Shown here one piece after another: positions 61,934 to 64,000 of a stretch of DNA of 64,000 nt. Position 1 is the stretch's first letter. The number at the start of each line of letters is the position of its first letter. This stretch comes from CBDEFX01 sp965237635 (GTDB lineage Bacteria > Chloroflexota > Dehalococcoidia > Lucifugimonadales > CAUZJF01). A model generated the notes under the pieces. The model saw nothing but the letters and a program-made list of their open reading frames with translations. It was not told the origin of the DNA and made no database searches. The stretch spans positions 2,356,001-2,420,000 of the forward strand of contig CBDEFX010000002.1 of NCBI GenBank assembly GCA_965237635.1. Reading direction: 5' to 3'. Both the position numbers and the translations under genes were made by a program.

Positions 61934-62088
61934 TGACGCGGCAGGGCCAAGTCGCGCTTAGCTGCCGGCAGGTCCTGCACCAGCCGGTAGGCCGGGGCGA
62001 AGATGACGGAGCGGCCTGACTCCACCAAGCGGTGGCCGATGGCGCACAGGGCATGGGTCTTGCTGGCACCGGGCAGTCCAAAGGCTAG
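61933..62088 (-). pseudogene. IstB-like ATPase fragment
   Basis: About 50 residues remain: LAFGLPGASKTHALCAIGHR, LVESGRSVIFAPAYRLVQDL and PAAKRDLALPRQ. This is the Walker A region of an IS21-type IstB, with the usual GTGKT changed to GASKT. It is not from the IS21 element at 39 kb. Confidence 0.75.
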
Positions 62089-62089
62089 G

Positions 62090-62191
62090 ACCGGGCTCTG
62101 GGTCGATCAAGTTGATGAACCGGGTCTCAGTGCCCCTGCTTTCGCACAGAAACGGGAGTGGACACCGGTAGGCGGGAAGATTGTCGGGCAA
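62090..62191 (-). pseudogene. Fragment resembling a restriction enzyme R subunit
   Basis: One frame gives YRCPLPFLCESRGTETRFIN followed by LIDPEP. I know this pattern from the C-terminal part of R subunits (DEAD-box helicase plus nuclease) of type I/III-like systems. It is only 34 codons and is fused to the IstB fragment. Confidence 0.45.
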
Positions 62192-62364
62192 ACCAGTACT
62201 ACAGTTCGCGGACTGGCCCTTCAAAGAACCTTCACGTTCAGGTTCCGCTTGGTCCCGTAGGAAAAGGAACTGGGCCTGGTTACCTCTGCAGACCGGCAGA
62301 AATAATAGTCAACTTGACGGTCACGTCTGTGAGGAGATGCGACTCCTAGAACTTCCAATAGGAA

Positions 62365-62395
62365 GGGGGCACTCGACATTGTGCCGGGTGCCCCC
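62365..62395 (-). terminator. Hairpin after the collagen-like gene
   Basis: GGGGGCAC (62365-62372) pairs with GTGCCCCC (62388-62395), 28 bases beyond the stop of the minus-strand collagen-like gene. There is no strong T-run. Nothing else is visible between 62192 and 62422. Confidence 0.5.
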
Positions 62396-62422
62396 AGTTT
62401 TCCGATAGGCCATCAGGGTTGC

Positions 62423-64000
62423 TCAGTCGCGCGGCCGTCTCAATAGCCAGACTCCCCCTGCGACGACCAGGACAGCTACCAAAGAGAGGATCAAACTCAC
62501 GATCCCCAAGACGCTGGGCCCGGCAGATCCGGTATCCCCGGTAGCGCCCTCGGGCCCGGCAGGTCCGGTATCCCCGGTAGAGCCCTCGGGCCCGGCAGAT
62601 CCGGTATCCCCGGTAGAGCCCTCGGGCCCGGCAGATCCGGTATCCCCGGTAGAGCCCTCGGGCCCGACAGGTCCGGTATCCCCGGTAGAGCCCTCGGGCC
62701 CGACAGGTCCGGTATCCCCGGTAGAGCCCTCGGGCCCGACAGGTCCGGTATCCCCGGTAGAGCCCTCGGGCCCGACAGGTCCGGTATCCCCGGTAGAGCC
62801 CTCGGGCCCGACAGGTCCGGTATCTCCGGTAGAGCCCTCGGGCCCGGCAGGTCCGGTAGAGCCCTCGGGCCCGGCAGGTCCGGTAGAGCCCTCGGGCCCG
62901 GCAGATCCGGTAGAGCCCTCGGGCCCGGCAGATCCGGTAGAGCCCTCGGGCCCGGCAGATCCGGTAGCTCCGGTATCGCCCTTGGGCCCGGCAGGTCCGG
63001 TATCTCTGGTATCTCCCTCGGGCCCGGCAGGTCCGGTATCGCCCTTGGGCCCGGCAGGTCCGGTAGCTCCGGTATCGCCCTTGGGCCCGGCAGGTCCACG
63101 CAGCCCTGCGGTGGGTTCCGGCGTGGCCGTGGGCTCCGGAGTGGTAGTGTCGTCGCCAGCCTCCACCGTTATGGTGTCATCGCCGCCCGCGCCGGAGAAA
63201 GTATGATCACCATCCTGCACGTCATCGCCGACCATAACATCGTACGTGAAGGACTCCACCGATATCACTGTGAAGTTGACGATTGTGCTGTCGGTGGCGT
63301 CAACTGTGCCACGAACAACTCCCTTAGTAGCATGACCGACCACCTTGGTCGCAGACCCATCTACGTAGCTGAACCCAGCCGGCAGTGTTTCCACGACCTG
63401 CCCAATAGCTTCGTCAGCGCCGTAGCCCGTATCGGTGATCGTTACCATGAACGTCTCACCCTGGGCCACCGGTTCCGCAGGCAACGACCTGCTAACACCG
63501 ACCGGTGTGGTAGTGTCGGGAGGTGTCGTCGTAGCGACCGGCGTCGTCGTATCGGGCGGCGTGGTAGTGCCACCCTCCACCGTTATGGTGTCATCGCCGC
63601 CCGCGCCGGAGAAAGTATGATCACCATCCCCCACGCTGTCGCCGACCATGACCTCGTAGGTGAAGGATTCTACCGACACCACCGAGAAGGTGACAATTCT
63701 GCTGTCGGTGGCGTCAACTCTGCCACGAACAACTCCCTTAGTAGCATGACCGACCACCTTGGTCGCAGACCCATCTACGTAGCTGAACCCAGCCGGCAGT
63801 GTTTCCACGACCTGCCCAATAGCTTTGTCAGCGCCGTATCCCGTATCGGTGATCGTTACCGTGAACTTCTCACCCTGAGCCACCGGATCCGCAGGCAAAT
63901 CCCTGCTAGGACCGGCCTGCTGCGCGAACACAGAACTCAGGCTCAAGCCCAACAATCCTATAACGCCGGCGACGACCAGCAACAGCGGAAACGCTTTTCT
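62423..64000 (-). CDS. Collagen-like surface protein, 5' end outside the window
   Basis: The reading frame is open to the window edge; RKAFPLLLVVAGVIGLLGLS near 63950-64000 is a signal peptide whose start lies beyond it, so the TTG at 63982 is not the true start. Two domains of about 110 residues with nearly the same sequence follow (DPVAQGEKFTVTITDTGYGA, LPAGFSYVDGSATKVVGHAT), joined by a Thr/Pro linker. They resemble DUF11-type adhesin domains. About 66 Gly-X-Y triplets come next, then one membrane helix (SVLGIVSLILSLVAVLVVAG) and RRPRD. It is likely a stalked cell-surface protein. Confidence 0.85.
   Translation of the reverse strand, partial: RKAFPLLLVVAGVIGLLGLSLSSVFAQQAGPSRDLPADPVAQGEKFTVTITDTGYGADKAIGQVVETLPAGFSYVDGSATKVVGHATKGVVRGRVDATDSRIVTFSVVSVESFTYEVMVGDSVGDGDHTFSGAGGDDTITVEGGTTTPPDTTTPVATTTPPDTTTPVGVSRSLPAEPVAQGETFMVTITDTGYGADEAIGQVVETLPAGFSYVDGSATKVVGHATKGVVRGTVDATDSTIVNFTVISVESFTYDVMVGDDVQDGDHTFSGAGGDDTITVEAGDDTTTPEPTATPEPTAGLRGPAGPKGDTGATGPAGPKGDTGPAGPEGDTRDTGPAGPKGDTGATGSAGPEGSTGSAGPEGSTGSAGPEGSTGPAGPEGSTGPAGPEGSTGDTGPVGPEGSTGDTGPVGPEGSTGDTGPVGPEGSTGDTGPVGPEGSTGDTGPVGPEGSTGDTGSAGPEGSTGDTGSAGPEGSTGDTGPAGPEGATGDTGSAGPSVLGIVSLILSLVAVLVVAGGVWLLRRPRD
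62516..63109. repeat. Tandem repeats coding Gly-X-Y collagen triplets
   Basis: Two unit lengths are clear: 36-base units (GDTGPVGPEGST and variants) at about 62530-62840, and 27-base units (GSAGPEGST or GPAGPEGST) at about 62840-62965. The unit copies are almost identical, as expected for slippage or unequal crossing-over. One triplet has Arg in the Gly position (RDT, coded near 63010-63015). Confidence 0.9.

Noticed and set aside
62497..63099. Possible CRISPR-like or second repeat protein frame
   Set aside because: The repeats are contiguous without unique spacers and code Gly-X-Y triplets; the other frame is an out-of-phase reading of the same units.

Overview
The window looks like a bacterial chromosome segment, most likely Chloroflexota of the Dehalococcoidia type. 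This is inferred from the order rpsL-rpsG-fusA-rpsJ without tuf, the zinc-binding r-protein forms and the overall gene set; no rRNA, tRNA or marker alignment was available to confirm it.

Region 1 (1-20.6 kb, all minus strand) is the merged str-S10-spc-alpha ribosomal superoperon. In transcription order it reads rpsL, rpsG, fusA, rpsJ, rplC, rplD, rplW, rplB, rpsS, rplV, rpsC, rplP, rpmC, rpsQ, rplN, rplX, rplE, rpsN(Z), rpsH, rplF, rplR, rpsE, rpmD, rplO, secY, adk, map, infA, rpmJ, rpsM, rpsK, a broken membrane-protein gene, rpsD, rpoA, rplQ. A consensus sigma-70 promoter (TTGACA-17-TATAAT) and a leader hairpin sit before rpsL. Three r-proteins (S17, S3, L5) carry long low-complexity, partly repeated extensions.

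Region 2 (20.6-34.4 kb) is ordinary chromosome, mostly minus strand: an MFS transporter, aroF and aroH (shikimate/chorismate), a CPBP protease, a TPR protein, two GT2 glycosyltransferases, aspartate kinase (lysC), homoserine kinase (thrB), and an ECF sigma factor with its zinc-finger anti-sigma partner. One IS110 and one IS1182 element have landed at 24.3-27.2 kb.

Region 3 (34.5-62.4 kb) is an accessory island full of insertion sequences: three IS256-type, three IS1380-type copies plus one end fragment, an IS21 element with an IS1182 nested inside it, an IS5-type remnant and an IstB remnant. Between them lie a double-Cache secreted protein, a gene split by IS21, an ImmA/IrrE-like fragment, a Fic protein followed at once by a TIR-like (PF10137-type) protein, small secreted or membrane proteins, a nonsense-interrupted lipoprotein, and debris of defence genes (SNF2 helicase, DUF1156 methylase N-terminus, a restriction-subunit-like fragment). 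Several element boundaries and target-site duplications can be read directly, so the order of insertion can be partly reconstructed.

Region 4 (62.4-64 kb) holds a surface protein: a truncated signal sequence at the window edge, two near-identical adhesin-like domains, Thr/Pro linkers, about 66 collagen Gly-X-Y triplets and a C-terminal membrane anchor.

No CRISPR array, rRNA or tRNA was seen.
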